From Rhodobium gokarnense (GTDB taxonomy: Bacteria > Pseudomonadota > Alphaproteobacteria > Rhizobiales > Rhodobiaceae): a stretch of DNA of 64,000 nucleotides. The stretch covers positions 472,351 through 536,350 of the forward strand of contig NZ_JAOQNS010000003.1 in assembly GCF_025961475.1 (NCBI RefSeq), given 5' to 3'. The translations under genes and the position numbers were made by a program. A model generated the notes under the pieces. It searched no databases. It was given only the letters and a program-made list of their open reading frames with translations, and had not been told where the DNA came from. Below are positions 16,616 to 28,366 of the stretch, in pieces. Positions within the stretch are counted from its first letter, which is position 1. Every line of letters begins with the position of its first letter.

Positions 16616-19429
16616 TCAATGGGACATGTGGAAGCGGGAGTTCTTTTCGCCAAGGCGCCGCAGCAGTTTCAGGGCTTCCACGACGAGCACAAGCGAGACG
16701 GCAAGCAGCGCCACCAGCGCCCAGTTCTCCCAGGAGATCGGCGCCACCTGCAACACGTCGGCAAGGACCGGCACGTGCATCACCGCGATGTGCAGCCCCT
16801 GCGCCCCGACGATCGCAAGGATCAGGAACGGGTTGGCCGCAAAGGGCACGGAGAGGATGGAGCGGGTCTCGGACCGCGCATTGAGGGCGTGGACGTTTTC
16901 AAACAGCACCATCAGCAGGAGCAGCAGGTTGCGCGCCTCGAATTCGCCGACACCCCACGACAGCAGGACGGCATAGAAACCGAAGGCGATGCCGCCCATG
17001 ACGACGCCGGAGACCGCCACCTGGGTGATCATGCGTTTCTCGAACAGCCGCTCGCCCGGCGGCCGCGGCTTGCGTTTCAACACACCCGGCTCGCCGCGCT
17101 CGAAGGCGAGCGCCACATCCTGGATGCCGTTGGTGACGAGGTTGAGCCAGAGGAGCTGCACGGCAAAGAGTGGCGGCGGCAGGCCGGCGAGGATGGCAAA
17201 GAGGAAGAGGACGATCTCGCCAAGGCCGGTGGTGATGAGGAGGAAGACCAGCTTGCGCACATTGTCGTAGGCGATGCGGCCTTCCTCCACCCCGGCGACG
17301 ATCGAGGCGAAATTGTCGTCGGCAAGGACGAGGTCCGACGCCTCGCGCGCCGCATCGGTGCCGCCGCGGCCCATGGCAACGCCGATGTCGCCGGCCGACA
17401 GCGCCGGCGCATCGTTGACCCCGTCGCCGCTGACCGCCACCACGTGGCCGCCGCGCTGCAGCGCCTTGACGATGGCGAGTTTTTGCACCGGCTCGATGCG
17501 GGCAAAGACCCGCGTCCGGTTGACCAGCGCGTCGAAGTCCGCGCCGCCGTCGCCGCATGCGGCAAGCTGGCGGCCGGTGATCACCTCGCCCGCCTCGGAG
17601 GCGATGCCAAGGTCGCGGGCGATCGCCAGCGCCGTTGCCGGGTGATCGCCGGTGATCATGCGCACGTCGATGCCGGCCTCCCGGCAGGCGGTAACGGCCG
17701 CCGGCACCTCCGGGCGCACCGGATCGATCAACCCGACGAGGCCCAGGAAAGTGAGGCCGCGCAGCGCCGCGCGACCGCCATGTTCGGCGCCTTCCGCCGG
17801 CACCGTGCCGCCGGCAACGGCGAGCACCCGGTAGCCATCCGCGGCCATCCTGTCGGCCGCCGCAAGCGCCGCATCCGTGTCGACGCCGGCACACATGGCA
17901 AGCACGACCTCCGCCGCGCCCTTGACGTGGACGACGGCCTCGTCGTTCGCCGCTCCTTGCGTGAAGATCGCGCCGTAGCGCTGCTGTGGCTCGTAAGGAA
18001 TCAGCGTCAGTTCCGGCCTCTCCGCCGCAAGGTCCGCCCGGCAAAGCCCGAGTTTTTCGGCAAGCACCAGGAAGGCGACATCGACCGTGTCGCCGACCAC
18101 CTCTGTCTTTTCGTCCGCGATGCTGAGGCTCGCCTCATTGCAAAGCGCGCCGGCGGCTGCAAGCTCCCGAAGCCCGGCGCGCTCGGCCTCGCTCAGATCT
18201 CGTACGCCCGCACCATCCGCGACATCGACAGTCCCATCGAGGGAAAACCCTTCGCCGCCGATGCGCAGCACCGGTCCTGGCATGCCGCCCGCAAAGAGCT
18301 GCACCCGTTTGACCGTCAGTTCGTTGCAGGTGAGCGTCCCGGTCTTGTCGCTGGCGATCAGCGTGCAGGAGCCGAGCCCTTCGACGGCGGGCAGCGCCCG
18401 GACGATGACGTTGCGCTTTGCCATCCGCCCGGTGGCGATCGCCAGCGCGATGGTGATGGCCACCGGCAGGCCCTCCGGGATCGCCGCCACGGCGAGCGCG
18501 ACGGCAACGAGGAACACCGTGACCAGCGGCAGGCCCTGCAGGAACTGCACCGTGCCGATGACGGCAATAAGGACGAGGGTCGCAACGCCGATGACGTCGC
18601 CGAAGCGCTTCAGGCCGGCGACCAGCGGCGGCGCCGGCATGTCGCCGGCTTCCAGTGCCGCCGCGATGCGGCCGATCTCCGTTTGCATCCCCGTTGCCGT
18701 GACGACGCCGGTGACCCGGCCGGACAGGACCGTCGCGCCGGCAAACAGCATGTTGCGCCGGTCGCCGAGCGGTGCGCTGTCCCGCGCCATGGCCTCCGGC
18801 GTCTTATCCACCGGCGTCGATTCTCCGGTGAGGAGGGATTCGTCGACGCTGAGTTCGGTGAGCGAAAAGATGCGCAGGTCCGCCGGCACCGACGTCCCCG
18901 ACTCCAGCCGCACGATGTCGCCGGGCACGAGATCGGCGGCATCGACGCGCACCCGCCGGCCGACGCGCACCACCTCGGCGACGTTCTGGACGAGATGGCG
19001 AAGGGCATCGGCGCTCGCCTCGGCCCGCGCCTCCTGCACCCCGCCGATCACCGCGTTCATCTGGATGACGACGAAGATGAAGATCGCATCGGCCCATTCG
19101 GCGACCGCGACCGAGACGACGGTGGCCGCAAGCAGCAGATAGATCAGCGGGTTCTTGAACTGGCGCAGATAGACAACGAGGAGCGGCGTGCGGCCCTTCT
19201 GCGGCAGGGTGTTGGCCCCGAAGGCCGCGCGCCGTGCCGCCACTTCATCGGCATGGAGCCCGGAGGGCCGCGTCTGCAAAAGCTCCAGAACCTCGCGCCG
19301 CGGCAGCATGTGCCAGACCTTTCCGGCGACCGTTTCCGGCGTCGGCGGATCATGGTTTTCGGAGCTGTCGGCAGACCCCTGGTGCGCGGTCATGGCCCCT
19401 TGAGGATGGCGCTCGGCAGGATGGCTCAC
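16616..19429 (-). CDS. P2-type cation-transporting ATPase (Ca2+-ATPase-like)
   Basis: Protein of up to 937 aa. It has the N-terminal cation ATPase domain, the actuator loop LLTGESTPVDKT, the ion-site PEGLP in transmembrane segment 4, the phosphorylation site DKTGTLT, TGDHPATA, and the hinge GDGVNDAPAL. Six C-terminal spans include NLVTNGIQDVALAFE, as in Ca2+-ATPases. It exports a cation, perhaps Ca2+ or Mn2+. The start is a GTG at 19429 or an ATG at 19393, neither with a good ribosome binding site. It begins 27 bases after glpB, so it may be read from the glycerol operon, but a functional link is not evident. Confidence 0.9.
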   Translation of the reverse strand: MSHPAERHPQGAMTAHQGSADSSENHDPPTPETVAGKVWHMLPRREVLELLQTRPSGLHADEVAARRAAFGANTLPQKGRTPLLVVYLRQFKNPLIYLLLAATVVSVAVAEWADAIFIFVVIQMNAVIGGVQEARAEASADALRHLVQNVAEVVRVGRRVRVDAADLVPGDIVRLESGTSVPADLRIFSLTELSVDESLLTGESTPVDKTPEAMARDSAPLGDRRNMLFAGATVLSGRVTGVVTATGMQTEIGRIAAALEAGDMPAPPLVAGLKRFGDVIGVATLVLIAVIGTVQFLQGLPLVTVFLVAVALAVAAIPEGLPVAITIALAIATGRMAKRNVIVRALPAVEGLGSCTLIASDKTGTLTCNELTVKRVQLFAGGMPGPVLRIGGEGFSLDGTVDVADGAGVRDLSEAERAGLRELAAAGALCNEASLSIADEKTEVVGDTVDVAFLVLAEKLGLCRADLAAERPELTLIPYEPQQRYGAIFTQGAANDEAVVHVKGAAEVVLAMCAGVDTDAALAAADRMAADGYRVLAVAGGTVPAEGAEHGGRAALRGLTFLGLVGLIDPVRPEVPAAVTACREAGIDVRMITGDHPATALAIARDLGIASEAGEVITGRQLAACGDGGADFDALVNRTRVFARIEPVQKLAIVKALQRGGHVVAVSGDGVNDAPALSAGDIGVAMGRGGTDAAREASDLVLADDNFASIVAGVEEGRIAYDNVRKLVFLLITTGLGEIVLFLFAILAGLPPPLFAVQLLWLNLVTNGIQDVALAFERGEPGVLKRKPRPPGERLFEKRMITQVAVSGVVMGGIAFGFYAVLLSWGVGEFEARNLLLLLMVLFENVHALNARSETRSILSVPFAANPFLILAIVGAQGLHIAVMHVPVLADVLQVAPISWENWALVALLAVSLVLVVEALKLLRRLGEKNSRFHMSH

Positions 19430-19456
19430 AAGGGGGCTGCGACGATGCTGCCGCTG

Positions 19457-20758
19457 CTACCCGACGCGCTCTTCCAACAGCGCGGCGGCCTCTTCAACGG
19501 CGCGAAAGGCGGTGGCGAGCGCGATGCCGGCGCCGCAGCGCTGGCGCACCCAGTCCTGGCGAGCGAGCACGGCACCGGCAGCAAAGAGCCGAGAGCTGAC
19601 GGGCCCGCCATCCGGCCCGAGCACCCGGAACGCATCGTCGACGAGGAGCCCGGCCCGGTTGATGGCGTGGCCGCGCGGATCGAAATAGTCCTCGCGGTAC
19701 CAGTCGGCCCGCGTCTCCGGCTGCTCCACGGGAAGGTCGAGCAGCGTCTCGCGGATGCCGCCCCGCTCGGCCGCAAGCCCGCCGGAGAGGAACCGCCCGG
19801 TGGCAAGGATCACCGCCTCGGCCTCGACCGTGACCTCTCCGAAATTGTCGGTGAAATGGAGGATGGCGCCGCCGTCGCGCAGCTCGAGTCGCTCGACCTT
19901 GCGGTGCGGCGCCAGGACCAGCCCGCGCTCCGGCAGGACCTGCTCGAAAAGTTCCCGGAGCCGCAGCCCCGGCACGGCCGGCGGCATGGTCGGGATCTCG
20001 AAGATCGGCAGGCCGACAAGCCGCTCCATCTCCTTGTGCACCCTGTCGGGCGCGTGCACGCCGAGGATGGCGGGAAGGCCGACAAAGGCGACCTCGCCGG
20101 CCTCGCGCACGGCGCCGCGAATGCGCTCGGCAAGCGCCTCCCGGTGCGCCGGCACTTCCAGCGCGCGGGCCATCACCTCCGGATAGACCTCCGCGCCGGT
20201 CTCCATCTCCGGAAAGCCGAGCCGGGCGAATTCGAGGGTTGGCCAGATGGACTTGAAATTGGCGGCGAACTCCCGGGCGCTGAAACCCGGCAGGCCGACG
20301 AAATCGACGACCAGCGCCGGCTCGCGCGCAGCTAGCGCCTCGACGCCGGCGATCATCGTCGCCGGGACGGAAAGCGTCGGCTTCGACAGCCCGGCCGGCA
20401 GCAGCGCGCGAAGGTTTTCGCCGCCCGAAAGCGTGTAGGAAATCCCCATCTCCGTCACGGCCGCACAGAAGCGGGAAAAGGCAGCCCGGACGTCCGCGTC
20501 GGAGACGCGCGCCAGCGGGTGCTCCGGCGCCTCCGCACGAAGGCGCGCAATGCCGGCCCATGGATCGGCGAGCGCTGCGCCGTCGAGGTATCCGAGGAGG
20601 TCGAAATAGCCGGTGGTGTAGGCGAGCGGGCCGGTATTGCCGATCTGGTAGGGAGTGATGCCCCGGTCGAGGGCAAAGATGCTGGCGGAAAAGCCGGCAA
20701 GGCCAGAGCCGATGACGGCAAGCCTGGTCGAGTAACTGCGGTTCTGGGTGAACTCCAT
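19457..20758 (-). CDS. glpB: GlpB, glycerol-3-phosphate dehydrogenase subunit B
   Basis: Flavoprotein subunit of 433 aa with an N-terminal FAD/NAD fold (LAVIGSGLAGFSASIFA, residues 13-29) and the family segment YTTGYFDLLGYLDG. It works with GlpA and GlpC to oxidise glycerol-3-phosphate and pass electrons to the quinone pool, classically under anaerobic conditions. It starts two bases after the glpA stop and is the last clear gene of the glycerol operon. Confidence 0.9.
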   Translation of the reverse strand: MEFTQNRSYSTRLAVIGSGLAGFSASIFALDRGITPYQIGNTGPLAYTTGYFDLLGYLDGAALADPWAGIARLRAEAPEHPLARVSDADVRAAFSRFCAAVTEMGISYTLSGGENLRALLPAGLSKPTLSVPATMIAGVEALAAREPALVVDFVGLPGFSAREFAANFKSIWPTLEFARLGFPEMETGAEVYPEVMARALEVPAHREALAERIRGAVREAGEVAFVGLPAILGVHAPDRVHKEMERLVGLPIFEIPTMPPAVPGLRLRELFEQVLPERGLVLAPHRKVERLELRDGGAILHFTDNFGEVTVEAEAVILATGRFLSGGLAAERGGIRETLLDLPVEQPETRADWYREDYFDPRGHAINRAGLLVDDAFRVLGPDGGPVSSRLFAAGAVLARQDWVRQRCGAGIALATAFRAVEEAAALLEERVG

Positions 20759-20760
20759 GG

Positions 20761-22416
20761 TCAGGCCGCCCCGCCGTCCGTCTCGTCATCGGCCACTGTC
20801 GCCGGCTCGGCAAGGTCGAGGCCCATCAGCCCGCAATGGAGCGTTTCGGCGAGTTCGGCCTGGGGCAGTTCCTTGCCCCAGAGCACCGGCAGGATGCCCT
20901 TGTAGCGTTCGGCAAAGAAATCGCGCATGTGGCCGAGGCCGGCCGGCGATCTGTAGATGCCGCGGTCGTAGAGATAGGAGGAGACGCGGATGCCGCAGAA
21001 GGAGCCCTGGCAGGAACCCTTGCCGACCCGGCTGCGGACCGCGATGGCGCGCAGCGTCATCTCGTCTTCCGCACCGGGGGCCTCGTCGACGATGGAATCG
21101 ACGGCCGATTTCGGCACCATCTCGCATTCGCAAAGGATGGCGTCCGTTGGGTCCTTGCGGGAATACCAGTACCGGGCGGCAAAGCCCGGCGTCGTCCAGC
21201 GTAGCGCATCGCCGACCGGCAACCGCTCCTCAGCCGTACGGCAGGGACTGGTGTTGCCGAGCCGGGACGCGACAAGATCGCAGGTTTTCTCTGCCATCAG
21301 CCGGAACGTGGTGAGCTTGCCGCCGGTGACGGTAGCAAAGTTCGAAAGCCCCTCATCCTTGTGGTCGAAGAGTGAAAAGCCACGGCTCGCCTTTCGCCCG
21401 TCGGCGCCGCTGTCGGCCGCCATAAGCAGCGGCCGCACGCCGGAAAAGGCGCGGATGAAGCGCGCCGTCGCCAGGCCCGGCACCATGGCGATGCCCTCGG
21501 CCAGATTGCGGTCGACCTCGTCGACGGTCGGGCGCAGGTTTTCCAGCTCGGTCACCCTGTCCGACGTCGTGCCGAGCATGGAGACCGTGCCGCCCGGGAC
21601 GAGAATATCGCCGTCGCCAGGTAGCCGGAGGCGGTTGATGACGCGTGTCGCCATCCGGGAATTGGAGATCACGAGGGTGCCCTTGGCATAGATCAGGCGG
21701 ACGCTGTCGCAGCCGGCAAGCCGCGCGATCTCCATCGCCCAGGCGCCGGCCGCGTTGACATATTGCCGGGCGCGGATCGCGAACATCTCGCCGGTCCGGT
21801 TGTCGCGGCAGGAGGCGCCGAGGATCTCTCCGTCGCGCATCGCGAAGCCGATCACCTCCGTGTGCGGCAGGAAGCGGCTGCCGGCAACATCGCTCGCCTG
21901 GTTGACCTGTTCCAGCGTGATCCGGAACGGATCGATGGTCGCGTCCGGCACCGTATAGGCGGCAAAGGTTTTGTCCGACAGCACCGGTTCCAGCTCCCGC
22001 GCCTCGGCAGGCGAAAGCGCCTCCGACGGGATGCCGGCGGCAGAACAATAGCCGGCAAAGCTTTCTGCGAAGTCCGGGTCGTCGCCCTCCACGGCGACGA
22101 AGAGACCGCCGCATTCGTCGATGCATTCCGGCGCGATGCGCTTCAGGATATCGCCTTCCGCCATGCATTCGCGCGCCGTCTCCGTGTCGTTCGCCGCGTA
22201 GCGCCCGCCGCTGTGCAGGAGCCCGTGATTGCCGCCGGACGCGCCCGCATTGAGGTCGCGCTTGTCGACCAGAATCGAGAAAATGCCGCGCAGCGCCAGG
22301 TCGCGCATGATGCCCGTCCCGGTGACCCCGCCGCCGATGACGAGCACCTCGGTTTCCAGGGTCCTGGTTCCGTGTGGCGGACGGGAGATGGCGGGACGGG
22401 AATTCGATGGAGGCAT
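20761..22416 (-). CDS. glpA: GlpA, glycerol-3-phosphate dehydrogenase catalytic subunit
   Basis: FAD-dependent dehydrogenase of 551 aa. The dinucleotide motif VLVIGGGVTGTGIMRDLALRG is at about residues 25-45, followed by the GlpA/GlpD-type SGGNHGLLHSGGRY. The C-terminal region has a BFD-like cluster-binding domain with the cysteines of CECE and CQGSFCG. This separates GlpA from GlpD. It oxidises glycerol-3-phosphate to dihydroxyacetone phosphate, handing electrons via GlpB and GlpC. It lies between glpC and glpB with gaps of 12 and 2 bases. Confidence 0.92.
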   Translation of the reverse strand: MPPSNSRPAISRPPHGTRTLETEVLVIGGGVTGTGIMRDLALRGIFSILVDKRDLNAGASGGNHGLLHSGGRYAANDTETARECMAEGDILKRIAPECIDECGGLFVAVEGDDPDFAESFAGYCSAAGIPSEALSPAEARELEPVLSDKTFAAYTVPDATIDPFRITLEQVNQASDVAGSRFLPHTEVIGFAMRDGEILGASCRDNRTGEMFAIRARQYVNAAGAWAMEIARLAGCDSVRLIYAKGTLVISNSRMATRVINRLRLPGDGDILVPGGTVSMLGTTSDRVTELENLRPTVDEVDRNLAEGIAMVPGLATARFIRAFSGVRPLLMAADSGADGRKASRGFSLFDHKDEGLSNFATVTGGKLTTFRLMAEKTCDLVASRLGNTSPCRTAEERLPVGDALRWTTPGFAARYWYSRKDPTDAILCECEMVPKSAVDSIVDEAPGAEDEMTLRAIAVRSRVGKGSCQGSFCGIRVSSYLYDRGIYRSPAGLGHMRDFFAERYKGILPVLWGKELPQAELAETLHCGLMGLDLAEPATVADDETDGGAA

Positions 22417-22428
22417 GTGCTTTCCCGG

Positions 22429-23715
22429 CTAAATGTCTTGCAGCTCAGGTCCGAGATATTTGCGCTCAGTGTCGGCAAGGAGGCCCAGCGACAGGCAGAT
22501 CAGGGTCCAGAAATGGACGACGTGGTAGGTGCCGCCATAGTGATGGCCGAGGTCCTCCATCTGCGAATGGCAGTTGTGGCAGGGCGTCATCACATAGGAC
22601 GCATCGGTGGCGATGATCTGGTCGTATTTGCGCTTGCCATAGGCGCGCCGCTGCTCGTTCATGCCGGCCTGCAAAAAGCCGCCACCGCCGCCGCAACAGT
22701 AATTGGCGTTGCGGTTGGGCTGCATGTCGATGAAGTTTTCCTCACCAACGAGCGTCTTGACCACGAAGCGCAGATCGTCGGCCGCCGGATCGCCGATCGA
22801 CTTGCGAATGAGCTGACAGGGATCCTGGAGGGTGAATTTCAGCCCCCTGGTGTTCCAGTCGGAGTTGACCGGCAGCTTTCCCTCCCGGATCCACTTCGCG
22901 TAGTAGGTGACAAGGCTCGCCGGCTCGAAATTCGCCTGCAATCCGAAGCGTTCAACACCCTTCCAGAGCGTGTAGAAGGAATGGCCGCATTCGGTGTTGA
23001 TCCACACCTTGCAGCCGAGCCGGTTGATCGCCTCGACCCGCTTTTCCACCATCGCCCGCCAGGCCGCGTCGTCGCCGGTGAACATGCAGAAATTCTCCGC
23101 CGCCCAGCCGGAGGACGAGTAGGTCCAGTCGGCGCCCACATAGTCGAGCACCTTCCAGAGTGGGCCCATCTCTTCGGGCTCTACCGCCGGCTCGCGGGAG
23201 TTCTGGTTGATGAAGAAATGCGCGCCTTGCCTGTCGACGGGCGCCTGAAGGTTGGCGAAGCGCGGGTCGGAGGCGCGGATTTCCTCCAGCGTCTCCTCGA
23301 CGATCTCAACGAAATCCTCCGGCATCACGCCCATGGCGCTGGTGCTGTCGGAGCGCATCTGCGCCTCGCAGGAGCGCACGATGCCGCTCGGTTTTTTTTC
23401 CTGGGGCCAGAGGCCCCGCGCCAGCCCGACCAGCACCGAGACGTCGATATTCATCGGGCAGACATGGGCGCAGCGCTTGCATTGGGTGCAGGTCCAGATC
23501 CACGGGGTGTTGGAAAGCTCCTCGTTGAGCCCGAGCACCGCCATGCGGATGAAGCGCCGCGGGTCCATGCCCTCCAGCCCGGAGGCCGGGCAGCCCGACG
23601 AGCAGAGCCCGCAGGCAAGGCAGGAATCGTAGCTCGCCCCGTCGGGCAAAAGCGCGTCGGCCTTCGCCTTGAAGTCGATGACGGGCATGACTGCGGCCGC
23701 GGATGCACCCGGCAC
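22429..23715 (-). CDS. glpC: GlpC-like iron-sulfur/CCG-domain electron transfer subunit
   Basis: Protein of 428 aa with two [4Fe-4S] motifs near the N-terminus (CLACGLCSSGCP and CTQCKRCAHVCP). A C-terminal heterodisulfide-reductase-like cysteine-rich region follows, including NYCCGGGGGFLQAG. It anchors the GlpAB dehydrogenase to the membrane and passes electrons to quinone. The GTG at 23715 has an excellent ribosome binding site (AAGGAGG, five bases away), so it was chosen over the ATG nine codons later. The gene order C-A-B differs from A-B-C of E. coli. Confidence 0.87.
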   Translation of the reverse strand: MPGASAAAVMPVIDFKAKADALLPDGASYDSCLACGLCSSGCPASGLEGMDPRRFIRMAVLGLNEELSNTPWIWTCTQCKRCAHVCPMNIDVSVLVGLARGLWPQEKKPSGIVRSCEAQMRSDSTSAMGVMPEDFVEIVEETLEEIRASDPRFANLQAPVDRQGAHFFINQNSREPAVEPEEMGPLWKVLDYVGADWTYSSSGWAAENFCMFTGDDAAWRAMVEKRVEAINRLGCKVWINTECGHSFYTLWKGVERFGLQANFEPASLVTYYAKWIREGKLPVNSDWNTRGLKFTLQDPCQLIRKSIGDPAADDLRFVVKTLVGEENFIDMQPNRNANYCCGGGGGFLQAGMNEQRRAYGKRKYDQIIATDASYVMTPCHNCHSQMEDLGHHYGGTYHVVHFWTLICLSLGLLADTERKYLGPELQDI

Positions 23716-23777
23716 GTGTCCCTCCTTGCGTCGTTCTCAGCCGGCCTTTTTCGCGGCCGGTCCGGTCTGCCCCGCCG

Positions 23778-25280
23778 TCAGGCGGGACGGTGCTTGGTGA
23801 GCGTCCGGCTGACCGCGTCGCGCCAGCCGGCGATCCGCACCTGCCGTTCATCCTCGTCCATCTGCGGCTCGAAACGCCGGTCGCGGACCCAGGCCTTCGA
23901 AAAACCCTCCATGTCCGGCCAGACCCCGGCCCTGAAGCCGGCGAGCCAGGCCGCGCCGACCGCGGTCGTCTCAAGGATCGACGGCCGGTCGACGGGGGCG
24001 GCGAGGATGTCGGCGAGCCGCTGCATGGTCCAGTCGGAGGCGACCATGCCGCCGTCGACCCGGAGCACGGTGTCGTCCGAGGCGCCCTGCCAGTCCCGCT
24101 TCATCGCTTCCAGGAGGTCAAGCGTCTGGAAGGCAACGGATTCCAGCGCCGCGCGGGAAAACTCCGCCGGCCCGGAATTGCGGGTCAGGCCGAACATGGC
24201 GCCGCGCGCATCGGCATCCCAGTGCGGCGCGCCGAGGCCGGTAAAGGCCGGCACCAGATAGACCGCCTCCTTGGGGCTTGCCTGCTCGGCGAGCGGGCCG
24301 GAGGCGGCGGCCTCCGCGATGATGCCGAGGCTGTCGCGCAGCCATTGCACGGCGGCGCCGGCAATGAAGATCGAGCCTTCCAGCGCATAGGTCGTCTGGC
24401 CGTCGAGGCGATAGCCGATCGTCGTGAGCAGCCGGTTCTTGGAGGCGACCCGCTCCGGCCCGGTATTGAGGACGGCGAAGCAGCCGGTGCCATAGGTGGA
24501 TTTCAGCATCCCCGGCTCGAAGCAGGCATTGCCGATGGTCGCCGCCTGCTGGTCGCCGGCAACGCCGAGGATAGGGATCTCGCCGCCGAACAGCTCCGGC
24601 ACGGTCGTGCCGAAATCGTCCGCCGAATCCTTCACCTCCGGCAGCATCGCCATCGGCACGTCGAGGATGCCGCACAGCTCCTCGTCCCAGCAATTGTCGT
24701 CGATGTTGTAGAGCAGCGTGCGCGAGGCGTTGGTGGCGTCGGTCACGTGCTCCTTGCCGCCGGTGAGATTGTAGATGACCCAGCTGTCGACCGTGCCGAA
24801 ACAGACCGTTCCGGCCTCCGCCTTGGCGCGAAGGCCCTCGACATTTTCGAGCAGCCAGGAGAGCTTGGTGCCGGAGAAATAGGGATCAATCAGGAGCCCG
24901 GTCTTTGCGGCAAAGGTCGGTTCCAGGTCCCGCGCCAACAGCCCCTGGCAGAATTCGGAGGTGCGCCGGTCCTGCCAGACGATGGCCCGGTGCAGCGGCG
25001 CACCGGTCTCCCGGTCCCAGACGACGACGGTCTCGCGCTGGTTGGCAATGCCGATCGCGGCCACGTCCGCAGCGGTGATGCCGGCAGCGTCGAGCGCCTT
25101 GCGCGATGTGGCGACGACGGTCTCCCAGATCTCGCCCGCGTCGTGCTCGACCCAGCCCGACGCCGGGAAATGCTGCTTGAATTCCTGCTGGCTGACGCCC
25201 GCGACCTTCATGGCGCCGTCAAAGACCATCGCCCGCGACGAGGTCGTGCCCTGGTCGATGGCAAGGATATGCCCGGACAT
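23778..25280 (-). CDS. glpK: GlpK, glycerol kinase
   Basis: FGGY-family kinase of 500 aa that phosphorylates glycerol to glycerol-3-phosphate. It begins [20 protein letters not shown], the typical glycerol kinase phosphate loop. FQGLLAR-like sugar-site segments and the adenine-site region GAAWLAG follow. The start at 25280 was chosen by family alignment over five extra residues. It sits between glpV and glpC, linking the importer to both dehydrogenases. Confidence 0.96.
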   Translation of the reverse strand: MSGHILAIDQGTTSSRAMVFDGAMKVAGVSQQEFKQHFPASGWVEHDAGEIWETVVATSRKALDAAGITAADVAAIGIANQRETVVVWDRETGAPLHRAIVWQDRRTSEFCQGLLARDLEPTFAAKTGLLIDPYFSGTKLSWLLENVEGLRAKAEAGTVCFGTVDSWVIYNLTGGKEHVTDATNASRTLLYNIDDNCWDEELCGILDVPMAMLPEVKDSADDFGTTVPELFGGEIPILGVAGDQQAATIGNACFEPGMLKSTYGTGCFAVLNTGPERVASKNRLLTTIGYRLDGQTTYALEGSIFIAGAAVQWLRDSLGIIAEAAASGPLAEQASPKEAVYLVPAFTGLGAPHWDADARGAMFGLTRNSGPAEFSRAALESVAFQTLDLLEAMKRDWQGASDDTVLRVDGGMVASDWTMQRLADILAAPVDRPSILETTAVGAAWLAGFRAGVWPDMEGFSKAWVRDRRFEPQMDEDERQVRIAGWRDAVSRTLTKHRPA

Positions 25281-25331
25281 CTCTTCCTCCGGCAAATGCT
25301 ATTCAAAAACGATGATATCGGATTCCTGGAT

Positions 25332-25363
25332 GCCCGCCGGGGCGAAAAAACGTCCCGGCGGGC
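25332..25363 (-). other. Intercistronic stem-loop between glpV and glpK
   Basis: Perfect 10-base arms, GCCCGCCGGG (25332-25341) and CCCGGCGGGC (25354-25363), with a 12-base loop. No U-run follows on the minus strand. Structures like this after a binding-protein gene often stabilise the upstream message, giving more binding protein than downstream products. Confidence 0.6.
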
Positions 25364-25394
25364 GATTGCCTCAGAGCATCGGAACAAGCAAGGC

Positions 25395-27128
<1,734 letters not shown>

Positions 27129-27281
27129 GTAGTCCTCCCATCGATGTTTCGGCCCTCTCGGGGCCTTCATGTCGAACGAGACGGCGTCCGGCTTTTCCAA
27201 TCCGGTTCGCCTCGCCGGTTTCGCCCCTGCGCCCGGGCCCCGGTCGGCCCCTGGCGCAAGGTCGATCTCTGGTCAGTGGCC

Positions 27282-27563
27282 TCAGACCCAGCGGAAGACC
27301 GCCACGGCAAATGCCACTGATAATACGGTTGCCCACCACAGCGGCGCAGTCGTGAGACCGAGCCAGCCAAGATGGATGTATGCAGCACTCAAAAGTGAAA
27401 TGAACAGACGGTCGCCCCGCGTGGTGTCGAGGCCGAGCACGCCGTGCCGCGGCGCAAAGCCTGGCCGGGCCCACTCCCAGACCCGCATGCCGACGAGCAA
27501 CAGCGCGATGACGACGAAGAAGGTCGCGGTCTGCCAGGTCCAGGCCATCCAGGAAAGATCCAT
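27282..27563 (-). CDS. glpU: DUF2160 small membrane protein of the glycerol ABC importer (GlpU-like)
   Basis: Protein of 93 aa with about three hydrophobic segments, rich in tryptophan (MDLSWMAWTWQTATFF at the start, ending VFRWV). It belongs to the DUF2160 family, found in rhizobial glycerol transport operons between the permeases and the binding protein, which is its place here. Its biochemical role is unknown; an accessory part in the importer is inferred. It begins right after glpQ. Confidence 0.8.
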   Translation of the reverse strand: MDLSWMAWTWQTATFFVVIALLLVGMRVWEWARPGFAPRHGVLGLDTTRGDRLFISLLSAAYIHLGWLGLTTAPLWWATVLSVAFAVAVFRWV

Positions 27564-27565
27564 CG

Positions 27566-28366
27566 TCAGACTCTCCCCAGGGCAAAGCCCTTGGCGATGT
27601 AGTTGCGCACGAACCAGATGACGATCGCCCCCGGAATGATGGTCAAGACACCGGCGGCGGCGAGCAGCCCGAGCTCGTAGCCGGACGTCGACGCCGTCCG
27701 CGTCATGACGGCGGCGATCGGCTTTGCCTCAACGGACGTCAGCGTCTTGGCGAGCAGCAGCTCGACCCAGGAGAACATGAAGCAGAAGAAGGCGGTGACG
27801 CCGATGCCCGAGGCCACCAGCGGCATGAAAATGCGCACGAAGAACCGCGGGAACGAATAGCCGTCGATATAGGCGGTCTCGTCGATCTCCTTGGGCACCC
27901 CCGACATGAAGCCTTCCAGGATCCACACCGCGAGCGGGATGTTGAAGAGGCAGTGGGAGAGCGCGACGGCCAGGTGCGTGTCGAAGAGGCCCATCGCCGA
28001 ATAGAGCTGCAGGAACGGCAGCGCGAAGACCGCCGGCGGCGCCATCCGGTTGGTCAAGAGCCAGAAGAACAGGTGCTTGTCGCCGAGGAACCGGTAGCGC
28101 GAGAAGGCATAGGCCGCCGGCAGCGCGAAGGCGACCGAGATCACCGTGTTGATCAGCACATAGGTGATGGAGTTGATGTAGCCGTTGTACCAGGTCGGAT
28201 CTGTGAAGATCTCCACATAGCTCTCGACCGTGAAGTTTTGCGGCCAGGCGCTGAAGCCGCCGAGGATCTCGTTGGTCGTCTTGAACGACATGATCAAGAG
28301 CCAGTAGATCGGCAGCATCAGGAACAGGATGTAGACGGTCGGGATCAACCAGCGCAGGCGGGTCAT
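27566..28366 (-). CDS. glpQ: GlpQ-like ABC permease for glycerol
   Basis: Protein of 266 aa with about six spans and the ABC permease coupling loop EIDETAYIDGYSFPRFFVRIFMP (EAA-type), which contacts the ATPases. The true start is MTRLRWL at 28366, overlapping the glpP stop by four bases; a much longer open frame upstream is not coding. With GlpP it forms the channel of the importer. The two permeases share a reading direction and are translationally coupled. Confidence 0.9.
   Translation of the reverse strand: MTRLRWLIPTVYILFLMLPIYWLLIMSFKTTNEILGGFSAWPQNFTVESYVEIFTDPTWYNGYINSITYVLINTVISVAFALPAAYAFSRYRFLGDKHLFFWLLTNRMAPPAVFALPFLQLYSAMGLFDTHLAVALSHCLFNIPLAVWILEGFMSGVPKEIDETAYIDGYSFPRFFVRIFMPLVASGIGVTAFFCFMFSWVELLLAKTLTSVEAKPIAAVMTRTASTSGYELGLLAAAGVLTIIPGAIVIWFVRNYIAKGFALGRV

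Noticed and set aside
16367..20335. Very long plus-strand open frame opposite the P-type ATPase and glpB
   Set aside because: High GC makes the antisense frame open. Composition is rich in Arg, His and Asp, and it lies wholly opposite two clear genes.
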